Source: Aureobasidium sp. EXF-3400
Lineage: Eukaryota; Ascomycota; Dothideomycetes; Dothideales; Saccotheciaceae
Length of the DNA stretch: 64,000 bases
Reading direction: 5' to 3'
Assembly: GCA_024195585.1 (NCBI GenBank)
Contig: SWBL01000290.1
Span: forward strand, 1 to 64,000
Positions 1 through 11,401 of the stretch are shown piece by piece; position 1 is the stretch's first letter; every line of letters starts with the position of its first letter. Below the pieces are notes generated by a model. It was given only the letters and a program-made list of their open reading frames with translations. It had not been told where the DNA came from and did not search any database. The translations under genes were made by a program, and so were the position numbers.

Positions 1-81
1 AAGGAGCCTTTCCTCATCTCCTACCTCGGCTCCACCTTCAGCCTCAGATCGGGCGACAAGCCCCACGAGATGGTCTTCTAA
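1..81 (+). CDS. 3' end of an unidentified gene (partial)
   Basis: The window opens inside an open reading frame: 26 sense codons in frame 1 followed by TAA at 79-81, ending in the residues HEMVF. The reading has normal coding character but is too short to assign to a family, and the 5' part lies outside the window. It could also be the last exon of a spliced gene. The following 284 bases before the next gene hold no ORF I would call and include the convergent 3' flanks of both genes. Confidence 0.45.
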   Translation, partial: KEPFLISYLGSTFSLRSGDKPHEMVF

Positions 82-365
82 GCGATTTGACACGACACAC
101 AAATGGACTTTGGTTGCGGTCAATGAATGGAACGGGCGCGTGGTGAGCAAGAGCAATATTACTGCGGCGCTTTGAATGTTACACCAAAAATCGGACATGG
201 GCTTGTTCTTTTTCTCCCCGCTACAAGGCACTGCGACTTTCTTATAAAAAGATGAAAATCATTGCTCAAAAGCTTCCAAAATATCATGTCCGAGGCGCGC
301 ATAGTGCCGCAACGACTCTTTTTTTCTAGTTCCATAACCCTTTCCCAGTTCCAACCTTCAATACG

Positions 366-1851
366 TCACTTGTCTACAGTCGATCGATCGAACAGAGCCT
401 CGCCAGGCGCACGCATGTCCAGCCTTCCATGAAACTTCCTCTCGAATCTCTTAGCAGTCACAACAAGCGCCTTTGGAAACCAAACTACGTCCTCATCACC
501 CTTCATCATGTCGACTAGCGCCTCTGCAGACTTGAGACACATGACCATGCCATGACCATTGAAGCTGGCACAGACAAACATGCCTGGCATATCAGGCATC
601 GATCCCACATACGGCAATCCGTCTGCACTCGTGCCCATCACTCCTGACCATTCCTTAACAATTCTTCCTTCCTTTGCGTCTTGACCCCAATTGTCGCCAA
701 AGTAGCCTGCTGTGTAGTTGTAAAGGTAGGTCGAGATCTCCGCATTCAAGTCTGTATCAGAAATGTTTCCAAACTCGGATGCACCAGCATTGGCTAGTCT
801 TCCCAGCCCGCCGCCAATGACTATAGTACCAGCATCCAAAGTGCCTGGCGGTCGAGTAATCATGTACTCGTACCCTTGAGCATAGATGAAAGAGTAAGTC
901 GTATCCAAGCCCGGCAACGTGGACCCCGGTCGTTGTGCTGTGATCTGTCCGCGCAGAGGAACAATGATACCCTGCATCTGCGGCAACAAATGCGCAGTAT
1001 ATCCGTTAGTCGCTAATATTAGATTGGCGGTCTCGACGCTGCCTCTCGATGTCTTTGCTGTCCATCTCGGTGCCTCTGGGTTGAAGTTCTTCGCTGACTC
1101 GATGCTTTCGACTGGGGTGTTAGTCTGCAGGTTTAGACCTCTCTCGAGACAGTGCTTTAGCATCCCTATGGTGAAGCGATATGCACTGATGCTTCCCGCC
1201 TCATACACAAATGCTCCCAGAGCATCAGGAGTATGACATTTCACCTTTGCCTCTTCTGCTGATAAGATCTTGTACTTTGCTGCCGGGTCATCAGGACCCA
1301 TGGTCTCTTGCATCCTGGCAATGGCTTTCTTGCCTTGTGCAAGAGCTTCCGCATCGTAGATGATGTCTACAGTATCGCAGGGCGTAGATGCGCAATCAAT
1401 ATTCAGATCTCGAGCCAAGTCATGAGTTTCTCTAATGTTGGCGTACTCCAGACGAGCAATCTTGATGGCATCTTCAAGACCATGTTCGGCTTCATGTTCA
1501 AGGAAGCTGCGATAGCTTGCTGCTTTTGTATGGCCGCCTAAGATTCAATTCCGTCAGTATACCGTCCAAACCAGTATCAAAGACTATCTGAAAATTACCA
1601 TTGCGACCTGTGGCCCCACTACATGCTTGTCTTGCTTCCAGCATCAATATGGAGCTGTTTGGTTTCTTCTTGATCAGATTGTAGGCAATAGCTGTACCAC
1701 TGATGCCACTGCCTATAATGAAATAGTCTGCATATTTTGGTAACTCTTTTGTGGTTTGCAGATTTGCTATCTCATCTGGTGGGTCTTGCCAATATGAGGT
1801 GGTTGGGTTTGGTAGAGGTAAGTCGACTGGTATGCGGGCTCTCTCTTCCAT
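366..1851 (-). CDS. FAD-dependent oxidoreductase, DAO family
   Basis: Two exons, 1599-1851 and 366-1537, joined by a 61-nt intron (1538-1598, GTAATT...TTAG), give a 474-residue protein starting at the only suitable ATG (1851). The dinucleotide-binding motif GSGISG (residues 47-52) lies in a beta-alpha-beta unit and is followed by the acidic LEAR and by the SGATGRNGGH loop typical of DAO-type flavoenzymes. Near the C-terminus comes a second conserved block, GLPYVGSMPDMPGMFVCA, followed by FNGHGM. Family members oxidise amines or N-alkyl amino acids with FAD; the sequence resembles the fungal group annotated as gamma-glutamylputrescine oxidoreductase-like. The substrate cannot be read from the sequence. 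No signal peptide or membrane segment is evident, so it is probably cytosolic. A TATA-like element lies about 90 bp upstream of the ATG. Confidence 0.9.
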
Positions 1852-2531
1852 GGCTGAGACGATTTCTGAACGATATTCAGCAGGATAGTTGCAATGTGAA
1901 ATGGTCTCACGAGGAAAGCTTATGGATCATGTATATCTATATATACCAACCTTCCATGTCTTATTTAGGTAGGTTGATGCGATATTGAAGATAAGGAAAG
2001 TGGAATCAAACAGCCTCGGGTCTTGCCAACTTGATCAATTTCACGATTCACAGCTGCCATTAAATCCTTGAAAGATGATGAGAGATGCGGTAACTAGCTA
2101 ACCTTTCCGGCCGCTGTTTCAATCATCAAGACCTTGTTGTTGCTGAAAAGGGACGAGGGTTATGGAAGAACTTCGGGCGTTGGGCCGATGGATCTTCGAG
2201 CGAGACCAGCGACGCGGCAATTTTCTCTCAACATCACAACTCAGGCACGATTATTCGACACTGGAAGCAAGAGCATAGGAAACACAAGAGCAAGAATGAG
2301 GGTCAGAAGAGAATAATACACGAGCCAGACAAAGTGCCAGTATCTACCAGCAAATGGTCCGAACCCGATGATCATAATGAATACAACAATATGGATACGC
2401 TCTCGGAGCGAGTCAACAACGACGATATGCCTCTCAATACCCGGCCCGCGGTTGATGATATGAAAGGAGTGTTGGGCGGAGCAAGAAGAGACTGAGGTTA
2501 CCCATCTAGGGTATCAACACCAACATGGCGT
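1852..2531. other. Intergenic region, no gene seen
   Basis: This stretch holds the promoter of the minus-strand oxidoreductase gene and the 3' flank of the next minus-strand gene. A small plus-strand frame at 2134-2316 does not begin with a convincing start, has no recognisable motif and is not called. Confidence 0.6.
1937..1945 (-). promoter_or_regulatory. TATA-like element upstream of the FAD oxidoreductase gene
   Basis: On the minus strand the string TATATATAG lies about 90 bp upstream of the ATG at 1851, a plausible distance for a fungal TATA box with a short leader. This is a match by eye only; no transcription start is known. Confidence 0.35.
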
Positions 2532-3314
2532 TTAGATGAGTAGAGGGTCGGCCTCTTCCTTCTTGTCCTTCTTGCCCTTCTTCTTGCTGCCTCCGCTGGG
2601 GAGGCCATCGTTGTTTCCAGGAGTCTTCTTCTGGTGAACGATGAAGCGGGTGTAACACTCTTCTTTGTCCCACTCGAAACCAGCGAGGTAGGGGTTCTCA
2701 CCCATGTCATCATCATCCTATACACAGTGGTGGTTAGACAATGTCACACACGAGTGAAGTTACATGGGATCAGATCATACCTTCTTCTTGAACTGCTTGT
2801 AGATGGCATCTACTGCGTCCTTGATCGTCACTCCTTTGAGGTTGCGAGCAGTGACGTTAAGTCCTAGTGGGAAGTGTAGGTCGATCTTCTTAATTGGCGG
2901 CGTCACGAGTAACTTTTTTAACACATCCTTGTCGTCGATTGTGTTTGGGTTCTTGTTTAGCTTCCTGGGTATTGTCAGTATCTGGAGCCAATACTCACAC
3001 GACATACCAAGACAATATCAAAAAGAGCTCAAGGCAACATCGGCAAATCAAGGCAGACTAACCATCCGAGTTTCTGGGTTTCCGGCGCTATTTGCAGGTC
3101 GACCTTCTCCTGTTCTGCATAGCAGTCAGAGACACGTGAGAACTGATAAGAAGTTATCAAGCTCCAACTTACCTAGATCTTCGATTCTGAAAACACCCGA
3201 GACGGTACTGCTGGTTCTGCGATGCTTGATCTGCTTCTCATGGCCAGGCTCGTAAGTGGTGTCAGAGACGGCGGAGTCGAGTCTGGTCAGAGGGTGTTCA
3301 ATCTCGGCAGACAT
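2532..3314 (-). CDS. DUF6699-like small protein
   Basis: Four exons (3173-3314, 2965 boundary to 3063-3114, 2781-2964, 2532-2717) with introns 3115-3172, 2965-3062 and 2719/2718-2780 give a 187-residue protein. All junctions are GT-AG and keep the frame. The middle of the protein, from LGWKLNKNPNT through PPIKKIDLHFPLGLNV to GVTIKDAVDAIYKQFKKK, has the pattern of the fungal DUF6699 domain: a tryptophan start, a PP-centred turn, a beta strand, then a T-x-x-D-A/V-x-x-A-I helix. A second conserved-looking block, GFEWDKEECYTRFIVH, follows. The tail is lysine-rich (KKKGKKDKK) and could act as a nuclear signal. No catalytic motif is visible and the family has no assigned function. The assignment to DUF6699 is from memory of its pattern and is moderate. 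Confidence 0.75.
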
Positions 3315-4104
3315 GGTTGGAACTGGTGGTGTTTAAGCTTAGGATAAGCTTGAAAGCTGGTGCACGTGGGTAGGCAATTGATTAGGAGCGTTATAAGACC
3401 GACTTGACGAATACAAGGCAATCTTGGGAAGAGAAAGAGGAAGGGCAAGAGCTGAGGGAGTCGACAGTTGAAATACCTAGACAGCAGTCACGCCGTGCGG
3501 GGTTGTCTGACGATTGCAGTGGCATGCCACTGGACCACCACAGGTTGCCCTTACCTAGCTATCCTAGCTCCAAGCCAAGCTAGAACAGCTCTGTACGGAG
3601 CTCGAAGGAGATCATTCCACTTCAGAGCAATGTGCACGAGACCATGCAACGGCACTTTCCTGGGGTATCACGCTAACCAATCGACGAATGCGGGGAAAAC
3701 CTTATATCAATGCGTACCTCGAAACACACATCAAAAGCAATTATTGAGGGATCTCCAGGGGAGATTGGTGGTATCGGTTCAGTTCTGGAGGGACGACTTC
3801 GTGGAAGTGTGAAGTGGATTCGTGGAGTTGTTCAAGGCTTCGCGAGTTTGACACGCGAGCTTTCTCAGCGAAGCTTCGAATCCAATCACGCCGCATCACG
3901 CCAACCTGGAGAGCAACCGACAACCCCCCGGAAGTACGGATTCAAGAGATGTGCGCTGACGAGGCACTAAATCTCGCAACATAACGGGGCGACGACTATC
4001 AAAGGTACTTTGAGAGTTGTGAGGCATGTGACCCTCTCACGGCCGCAACTCCAGAGCAAACACAAGGCAAACATTCCCCTCCTCGGTACCTCGACCCTCT
4101 ACCA
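3315..4104. other. Intergenic region, no gene seen
   Basis: It contains the promoter side of the DUF6699-like gene and the 3' flank of the next minus-strand gene. Plus-strand frames at 3468-3812 and 3710-3970 overlap each other in different phases, lack introns or motifs and look like chance frames. Confidence 0.6.
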
Positions 4105-5606
4105 TTATGATGACTCGGCATGCATTGATACCATGCTTACAAGATCCTCGCGGGAGTTAAGTAGGCTTCCTGCTGCACTCGTGAAGCGTCCAATGATAGC
4201 ATCAAGGCTTCCAGCACCCACCTCATACTGTATGTTCTGTCCAAATCCATCCGAGCAGTTGTGCAACACAAGCATAGTGCCCGCATATAGTGGATTGTAG
4301 CTGTCGGAGGGGTCCTTCTTGCTGTACAGCTCCTGCTTTGTCATCACCCGCACTTCTGGTGCAGCCGATAATGCCGTTCGCATCCACGAGCCCCAGCCCG
4401 GTACCTCAGGCAGTTGGAAGACCCGCATCTTTCGCGGCTTTGTTGTCTGCAAATAATGCTTCAGCCCAGCAGCATAGATGCATGCCATCAGACCATTTTG
4501 GCTGCCAAACCCTTCGATGAAGATTTTAGGTGCTGAGAATGTGTAGATATAACCTTGATGTTTGCAGATTCTCTCGAGAGCATCCATCTCGTTTCGAAAT
4601 TGATGGTACGCAGTCGCGACTAGAAGTTCGAGTGAAAGCAACGGAGTCTCCTTCTCAGATGTCGCTGACAACCAAAACATTTCATTCCTGACCTGTTCTA
4701 GGACATTGCTGCAATCAGCTTTCAAGACCTTGTTGGCGAGGAAAGACTTGGCTTGTGTACGCGACATGGCTTTGGCGCTGCCCACTTCGACACTTGGAAG
4801 TTCACCATCCAGAACCAAGTTGTATACCATGAGCCGTCGCAAAGCATCATCGTACCTTTTTCGAACATCCTCAGACTGCTTCTCCTTGGTAGTGGGTATG
4901 TTAAAGTCCACGATGAGGGTCGTCTTGATCTTCGTCAAGGAGGCCAACTTCATCATCACCTCATCCGTCTCAAAATCCTGGTGTATCATGTTGCTTATTA
5001 GGATTTGTCGACCGCGCCTGAACTTGCCGCTCGGAAGGTACGGCGTGAAGGTGTGGCCTTTGTCATAGCCTTTCTCACCATGCAGCCAGGCCAACTCTAG
5101 AGAGGTGACAAAGGTATGCATGGCACCTTCCATGTTTGTGATTTTGTCGCCCTTCTTGAACTTGACTGCAATAGCTGTTCTCTTCTTGCAGCGCATCAAG
5201 AACTCGATCATGGCTGGCGGTACAAACCCCGAACAAGCTATCCATGGAGGTGAAAGTTCCTTGCAGTTGGCAATCCAGTAATTGCGTGGCAGTTTTGTCT
5301 TTGGTACTGGTGTTTCTACCAATTTTCGCTTGAGATGTCTGGCGCAAGAGGACGAAACGGATGCTTGGCCTCTAGCGGCCTGCTCCTCTTGCGTATGTGC
5401 TCATCAGTGTTCGTCTTTGCGAGCTTGACGCTTGGACGGCGGGCTCGTGATTTTGATCGAGACGTCCTGGTCGTTGGTGGCGGACTAGGTGTGGTGTTCC
5501 TTCCTCTCTTTGCTGCAGACTTGACTGGCGTTTTCCTCCCGACACCAGTTTCGGCGGTTGTTTGCTTTTCAGCATCTTTCGACGGGCTGCCACGAATTCG
5601 AGCCAT
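4105..5606 (-). CDS. Unrecognised protein with basic N-terminus; reading frame shifts near the 5' end
   Basis: An ATG at 5606 opens a basic, Ser/Pro/Arg-rich frame with nuclear-signal-like stretches (KSAAKRGR, RSKSRARR) that stops at about 5317. A second, much longer frame with good coding character runs from about 5350 to the stop at 4105 and has no ATG of its own at its head. The two are almost certainly one protein of about 490 residues. They can be joined by a 50-nt intron at 5380-5429 (GTCAAG...GAGCAG, weak donor, CTGAT branch) or by one missing A in the AAAA run near 5320. The C-terminal 400 residues mix alpha and beta elements and contain the blocks LPSGKFRRGRQILISNMIHQ and VLHNCSDGFGQNIQYEVGAG. 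I do not recognise the family and assign no function. Its neighbours give no clue. Confidence 0.7.
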
Positions 5607-5990
5607 TTTTCAAAAGGGAGACTGAATGACTGGAAACGGATTTGGTACGGACGGAGAACTGAAGATAAAGGTGTGTGAACTTGTCTGAAATTTGTCTTGT
5701 GGAATGCTAATCAGTACCCCTAGCAACAAAATTCCGAGACAAGCAACACAACCTCCTTGGCCTGTCCTCTTCCCCTGTGCTACACGTTGTCACAGTCTTG
5801 CGATCAACCCCTTTCCCAGTCGAGGTATATGGTTCTTTAAGCTATCGAAATGCACAGTTGCGATTTGAATACGAATCTGGCCATGGAGATAGCCTTCAAA
5901 ATGTTCTCTCTGTGGAGGCCACATTCTTCGCGAAACTATTGTGCATTTCTATAGCTACAATGAACAATCTTTAGCATACTTGGGAGACTC
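5607..5990. other. Intergenic region, no gene seen
   Basis: Promoter side of the unrecognised minus-strand gene and 3' flank of the aldo-keto reductase gene. A 65-codon plus-strand frame at 5777-5974 has no supporting motif. Confidence 0.6.
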
Positions 5991-7111
5991 TTAAGAATGA
6001 CCGACAATGTTTCTTGGTTGATAGAGCTCCTCGAGGTACTTCTCTTCCTCTTCGGTCAAGCTCTTATCGTTTGCTCCAAGCGCCTCGTCCATACGTTCAA
6101 CGCTCGAGAAACCAATGATGGGACTAGAGACACGCTTGTTTATCCAAGCAAGGGCCACATGTGCCATCTTCCAGCCCTTCTTCTCGGCAATCTCTTGTAC
6201 TCGCCCAATCGTCTTGACATCAATCTCCGAGGTTCCAGCCAAGCCTTCAGCCTCCTTGGAAGATCTTGTTGTGCTTCCGGCTGCTGATGCAGGGCGAGCG
6301 AGATGTCCGCGACAAAGAGGAGCCCACTAGAGCTTTGTTAGCACATTCTCGACAAGTCCCTAACGAATTGGCTTACAGGAATGAGACCAACGCCAGTCGC
6401 ATCGCAATACTTGTTCATCTCGCGTTCTTCTTCGCGGTACAGCAGGCTGTACTGGTTTTGCATGCTGATGAACTTGGTCCAACCATTCTTGTCGGCACAA
6501 GCTTGCATCATACAAAACTGGTACGTCCACATTGAACTTGCACCGATGTAACGAACTTTGCCAGAGCGAACAAGATCGTGCAGTGCTTCCATAGTCTCCT
6601 CGATAGGAGTGTTGGGGTCGAAGCGGTGGATCTGGAGCAAGTCGAGGTACTCCAGATCAAGACGTTTGAGTGACTTGTTGACAGCGTTAAAGATGGCAGT
6701 TCGCGAAAGTCCTCCTTGGTTGACGTAGTCAGGCGACTCTGAAATCTTCTGGCCGTATGATATGGTTTTGATTCCAGGCTCCTCTCCAACATAGGCAAAA
6801 CATTTGCTCAAGATGACGACCTTCTCTCTTGGGATCTGATACTTCTTAATAGCTTTGCTGATGATCGTTTCGCTTGCACCGTTGCTGTAAATATTGGCCG
6901 AATCCCATGTGTTGATGCCCTTGTCGTAAGCAGCCTTAAGAAGTGGTAGTGAGGCTTCTTCGTCTAAGATCCAAGGTTGCCATGCTGGGTCACCGAATGA
7001 CATGGCACCCAAAATGGGCACAGAAACTCGTAGTCCGCTCTTGCCCAGGCGCTTGTAGACAGCTTTGGTGTTCTCAATCTTCTCGAGCACAGGATCTTTT
7101 TGATCGGACAT
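5991..7111 (-). CDS. Aldo-keto reductase
   Basis: Two exons, 6377-7111 and 5991-6326, with a 50-nt intron (GTAAGC...TCTAG), encode 356 residues. The start at 7111 is the first in-frame ATG; the frame open upstream of it has no ATG. The catalytic tetrad of the superfamily is visible: Asp70 and Tyr75 in the block DSANIYSNG, Lys103 in VVILSK, and His162 in [10 protein letters not shown]. The C-terminal NADP-binding part contains the expected [14 protein letters not shown]. The order and spacing fit a monomeric (alpha/beta)8-barrel NADPH-dependent carbonyl reductase of the group that includes Kv-channel-beta-like and versiconal-reductase-like fungal enzymes. Substrate is unknown; no biosynthetic cluster surrounds it, so a general aldehyde or ketone detoxification role is more likely than a toxin pathway. 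Confidence 0.92.
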
Positions 7112-9432
7112 GTTGTCAATGGTGCAAGTGTGTTTACTTCTGTAAGAGGCTTCAACGAAAGGTACACAAGCTCTTCGCAAGGAACAATCGCTAGTATTTG
7201 TACTCGAGTGGACGGCGGCTAAACAGAGAGGGGCTACATGGAGTTGCGGACATAACGGTATGTCCGTATATCGTCATTGTCATGGAGTTAGGATATACCG
7301 TGATGGCCATACCATCAATGTTTGGGGCTCTGACTTGCACTAGACTCAAGCCGGACCTTCTTCTGATAACAGAGTACCACTCCCGTTTGATTTAACATAA
7401 TTCTCGTTATGCTTCTGTCACTTTCCTGGGGAGTAGCTGCGTACTCTCCATTGATCTGTTAGCCCCAAAACCACGCGATCACGACACAAGCCATTATCAT
7501 GTTCAATCGTACTTGTCTGTAGATGATTAATGGTTATTCCAGAGCTAGAGGTCCTGAGATGTCATCCAAAGTTTCATTATTGTGTTTAGTGCTACATAGA
7601 CAGATATTCTAGGCATCTATGTTGAGTGGCAGGGTCATACCACCAGCTTTGATACGCTGCCCAAGTCACGTGCGCCTCCGGCTAAAGAGTCCGCCGTTGA
7701 CAACGCAGCTGATGCCATTGATGTTGACACGTTCGCTGTTGCCATCAATCGTCACCATCCTGAAAGCTTCGAGCATCTCAGCCGTCTCTGCTGCATCCAG
7801 CTTTATCGAGACTGTACGTCTTGTGAGCATCAAGCCGTACACAAGTAATGGTGGAAGCGAGTCAGACCACTGATGATGACATTGAAGCATAACGCGATGA
7901 CTAGCGAAAGTCGTGCACTTGTCGCGATCATCTTTCTATAACATCACAAAGATTTGCATGTCCCAGGCATCACCAGCGGAAGGTAGACAGGTGAGCCATA
8001 CACCCTCAGGAACAACCTGTCGAATGACGGCGAGGTGGGAAAATCCGGCATGGCTTCCGCTGCACTTCAAAGCAGCCGACACCGCTGGACGCCATGATAC
8101 ATGCATGCATACATGATCGACGACCTTGCAGTCGGGATGGAACGTTCCACATTGCATGTTGTTGTTTTCTGGGTTAGCGGAGCGATACTGCGGCTACCCT
8201 CCTCGGTTCTTTTCCTTCTCTCTATTGTGCCGCGATCAAATATCCGACTGACGATAGAATGTGTGGATAACTGCAGACCGCGTATCTGTCAGCTCAATTT
8301 CCTTTCCGCAGATATGTCAGTAGACGAGGTCGAGAAGGAAATCTCTAAAAAAGGAATGTATACATTGACCAAAAACTACGAGTCATATTGAAGCGCCTCA
8401 TCGAAGTCCTGCTCTTGGAGCACTCCAATGCTCTGCCGAGTTCGACCTCGTGTCGTAACCAATATTCTGGAACGATCCGGTGCAAGCCAAGTTGATTGGC
8501 ATGACTAATCTGGCAGGTGACAGGTCGTAATTGATAGATAACAGGCGGTGGAATGACAGTGCTGCAGGGAATTGATTGGTATCCGTGAGGAACGATCGTT
8601 TAACCAAGGACCAGGTAGGTGCATTCAAGTGCCGGAAGTAAATATTATCGCTGGGACGGCAAGTGCGACCGTTAATAGCTCTTTACCTCTGCTCTGGGCA
8701 TCAGTGGGCGCAGTACGGTCCTCGCGCTTTGCTTCTCATGTGTCTGATAAGGTCGTTTCTGGTCGATGCTTCTCGAGCTGTCTGGCTGGCATTCCAACCG
8801 ACCCAGAACTTTCTCTGTCAACGAAGGCACGAACGGACCCATTCGGCGAGCTTGGACTGCACGCGATAATGCACTTTCATAGACTTGATTTTGATGCAGG
8901 TCCGAGGCAAAACACACCGCACTTACCACATGATGTTGGCTTTGACTCCTGTGTCACGTCGCACAGGAACATTGATCAACATCTGACCGTGTGAAGCGAT
9001 CTGGGCAAACACGCATAATGAGATTGCGCAGGATCAAGATCGATGAGGCGGAGAAGAATGCAGACGATCGATCCTGTTGTATCCTGGTTCATGGGAGTCT
9101 TCAAATCTGAGATTATAACAAAATTCAGATGAGGAGAGAGAGTTAAGGAGAAACTTTTCATTTTTTGGTGTAGTGTATTGAGCTTCAAGCGCATATATAC
9201 TTCACCCATTGGTTCAAGAAGAAATCAAAGATGAAAAGGGCATATCTGCTCTTGTACTGGAGTGAAACGCCGTATCCTGTCCTGTGGTCCCGTAACACTG
9301 TCCAGCAGTCCTCTTGAAGGAACACTCATGAAAAGACAAAAAGAAACCAGTGTGCTGTGTTCCACTGGTTCGAAAGATATGTGGAGAGTCAACATCTACA
9401 GGGTTGAGATGCGGAAGGAAGAGTGTGTCGAG
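7112..9432. other. Long intergenic region without a supported gene
   Basis: About 2.3 kb between the 5' end of the aldo-keto reductase gene and the 3' end of the small Cys-rich gene. Frames at 7666-7890 (minus), 8101-8391 (plus), 8572-8994 (plus) and 8976-9209 (minus) were read. Some start only at TTG, none shows a family motif, and none extends through plausible splice sites. I see no repeat or transposon remnant. Confidence 0.55.
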
Positions 9433-9762
9433 TCACTTCCTGCTGCTAGACTTTGTCTTGTAGCCATATCGCGGCGCAGGTGGTTTACAGTCACCTAATG
9501 ATGACAGTCAGTATCTGTCGAGTTGTTCGGGTTGTTGAGTTTTCGAAAGGATCAAAAGTCTTACCGCATGGTTCTTCGAATCTGTATTCTCTGCACAGAT
9601 GGCGTCAGCAGAGGTCAAAAGCTATATGAGTTGTAGCAAGACTTACACGGCAACAACGTTAGGTGGACAGCGTTTGTGTGACTCCTGGTATCTGACGCAC
9701 CAGGCACGCACAGTGTATCGTAGGTGGCCACAGCAGTATTCGACTTTGGTGTAATCGCACAT
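9433..9762 (-). CDS. Small Cys-rich conserved fungal protein, 67 residues, three exons
   Basis: Three exons, 9647-9762, 9565-9590 (26 nt) and 9433-9494, are joined through introns 9591-9646 (GTAAGT...TGCAG) and 9495-9564 (GTAAGA...TTAG), all in frame. The product starts MCDYTKVEYCCGH and continues RYTVRAWC, KRCPP and EEPCGDC before a basic Ser/Lys tail. The spacing of eight cysteines and one histidine suggests a metal-binding or disulfide-stabilised fold; no signal peptide is present, which favours metal binding inside the cell. I recall similar short hypothetical proteins in other Pezizomycotina but know of no function. The gene is easily missed because the longest exon codes for only 38 residues. 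The coherence of both splice junctions and the meaningful Cys pattern make it likely to be real. Confidence 0.8.
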
Positions 9763-11401
9763 GATGTTTGGTTGAAAACTAGATTGGCGTCGAATGCGAG
9801 ATCAAGTCAAGTAGTTTGATGGAGAGATCAATGTGCTTTTGAACTCGAGTTGGTTAACAGTGATAACAAGGCAAGGTAGATCGAGGGGACGAGGCAAGAT
9901 AATATACAGTGCTCAAATCTGTTCGAGTACAGTTCATTCAAATCAGTCGAACAGCTATATGCTGCCAGCCTTTCCCACAAATCGAGACAAGTTTGTTTCT
10001 TGGTCCGGTTTCAAATCACAAAATCACATGAGATCAAAGCAAGCAAAGATGAGAAGAGTGGTAGCAAGCAGAAATTTTCACCGACCTGTTCTTGATGGAT
10101 ATCTCGAAACACCTCATTCTTTTCGTTGTACCACCGATGTGCCCCGATCAAGCGAGAAGCAAGAAGGGAAAGCAATACCGCTCCCCTGCTCGCTGATGCA
10201 AGAAAGCCAGACTAGCCTAGTAAGCCATTCCTCTGACAGCGTGTTCCAATCACATACTTGACAGATCTACCCTTGACGTATCGTTCACCATTAACCGGTG
10301 GGTAGGGACGTTCATTTCGACGCGCCAATGCAGAGCAAATCATGCATCCTTGACCGCTGCACCAAAACCCGGGCCTGGAGATCCTTGCTGCATGCAACAT
10401 GCTTTTTGGCAAAGAGAGCAAGCATGGCGTTGCTTGGAAGGCGTGCATGATGGCGTATTAGATCGACTTACCGTTTTTTGTGCCTCCCCGCTGAACCAAC
10501 CACGGATGCTTGACATGTTATTCGGAGATGTGTCGTGTCGGTCTACCGTCTGTCATTCTGGGCCTTGGTGGGTACAGAACCTCAGGGACAGGCGCGCGAA
10601 CATGCGTCGACCGACAACGATGGATGTGGCTTGTGTGACCCCATCAGATGTTTTGCATGTTTTGCATGTTTTGCATGTTTTGACGTAGCAGTCGTACGAT
10701 AGCCGAATTGTCATGTGGTGAAACTCGGGCTTTGGCAGCAGCATATGCTTGGACCAGAATGCTCAGTAGGACAAGTTGTCTATTAATTGAGCCTGTGATA
10801 TGAGAAGAGCGTGCGGGATGTTGTTTGATATTGTTGGAGATATATGAGAAATTGAGATGATTCCGCTCCAGAATCGCGAGTTGCAGCTGTTGGCGTTTTT
10901 AAGGTTCGAGAGGAGGTTTGCCCGTTCTTCCCCCCCAAGGTTTGCGGAAGAGGCGCTCGGAATGGGCGGGATCATCCTAAAGTTTCTCTTGAACCCGCCA
11001 CCTCACAGGCAATGGCGATATCGGCAATAAGTGGCCAGTGAAGCAAGAGAAGATGGTTGTTTTACAAAGCTGTCCATAGAGGAGCTGATGTCGAGTTTCT
11101 TAGGAAGCAACTGATCCAGATGTTCAAAGCAATCGATTCAGGTCGGCTAGCAACAGATTCGTCACACGAGGTATCCCGATAGAAACAAGACATTCTAGTT
11201 CCTTCTATGTATCTCCTTTATACTGTAAGGCTTTGACAAATCATCATGTGTATGCAACTCCATAACTTCCCTTCGACAATGCGAACCCATGACAAGGGTA
11301 TCGAACAGTATGCCAAATCCGAAGCAAATCCTCCAAAAATTCAAAAATATTATCATATCATTCCTCCTCATTATGTGTGGTCATCAGTGATGCCGCAGTT
11401 C
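9763..11401. other. Intergenic region, no gene seen
   Basis: It holds the promoter of the small Cys-rich gene and the 3' flank of glycerol kinase, plus a short direct repeat (10648-10681). The frames read at 9833-10261, 10350-10688 and 11246-11602 either start at GTG or overlap antisense to GUT1 and carry no motif. Confidence 0.55.
10648..10681. repeat. 9-bp tandem repeat, about 3.8 copies
   Basis: The unit ATGTTTTGC is repeated three times perfectly, followed by a partial ATGTTTT. It lies in noncoding DNA; on the minus strand it would read as repeated KTCKTCKTC in a chance frame. Confidence 0.85.

Noticed and set aside
7666..7890. Minus-strand ORF ending in VNGGLF, reminiscent of a short-chain dehydrogenase C-terminus
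   Set aside because: Only the last few residues fit; no Rossmann motif or catalytic Tyr-x-x-x-Lys lies upstream in any frame.
8572..8994. 140-codon plus-strand ORF
   Set aside because: It opens at TTG, has no motif, and overlaps antisense frames of similar length.
9833..10261. 142-codon plus-strand ORF
   Set aside because: It opens only at GTG, runs through the promoter of the Cys-rich gene, and shows no family pattern.
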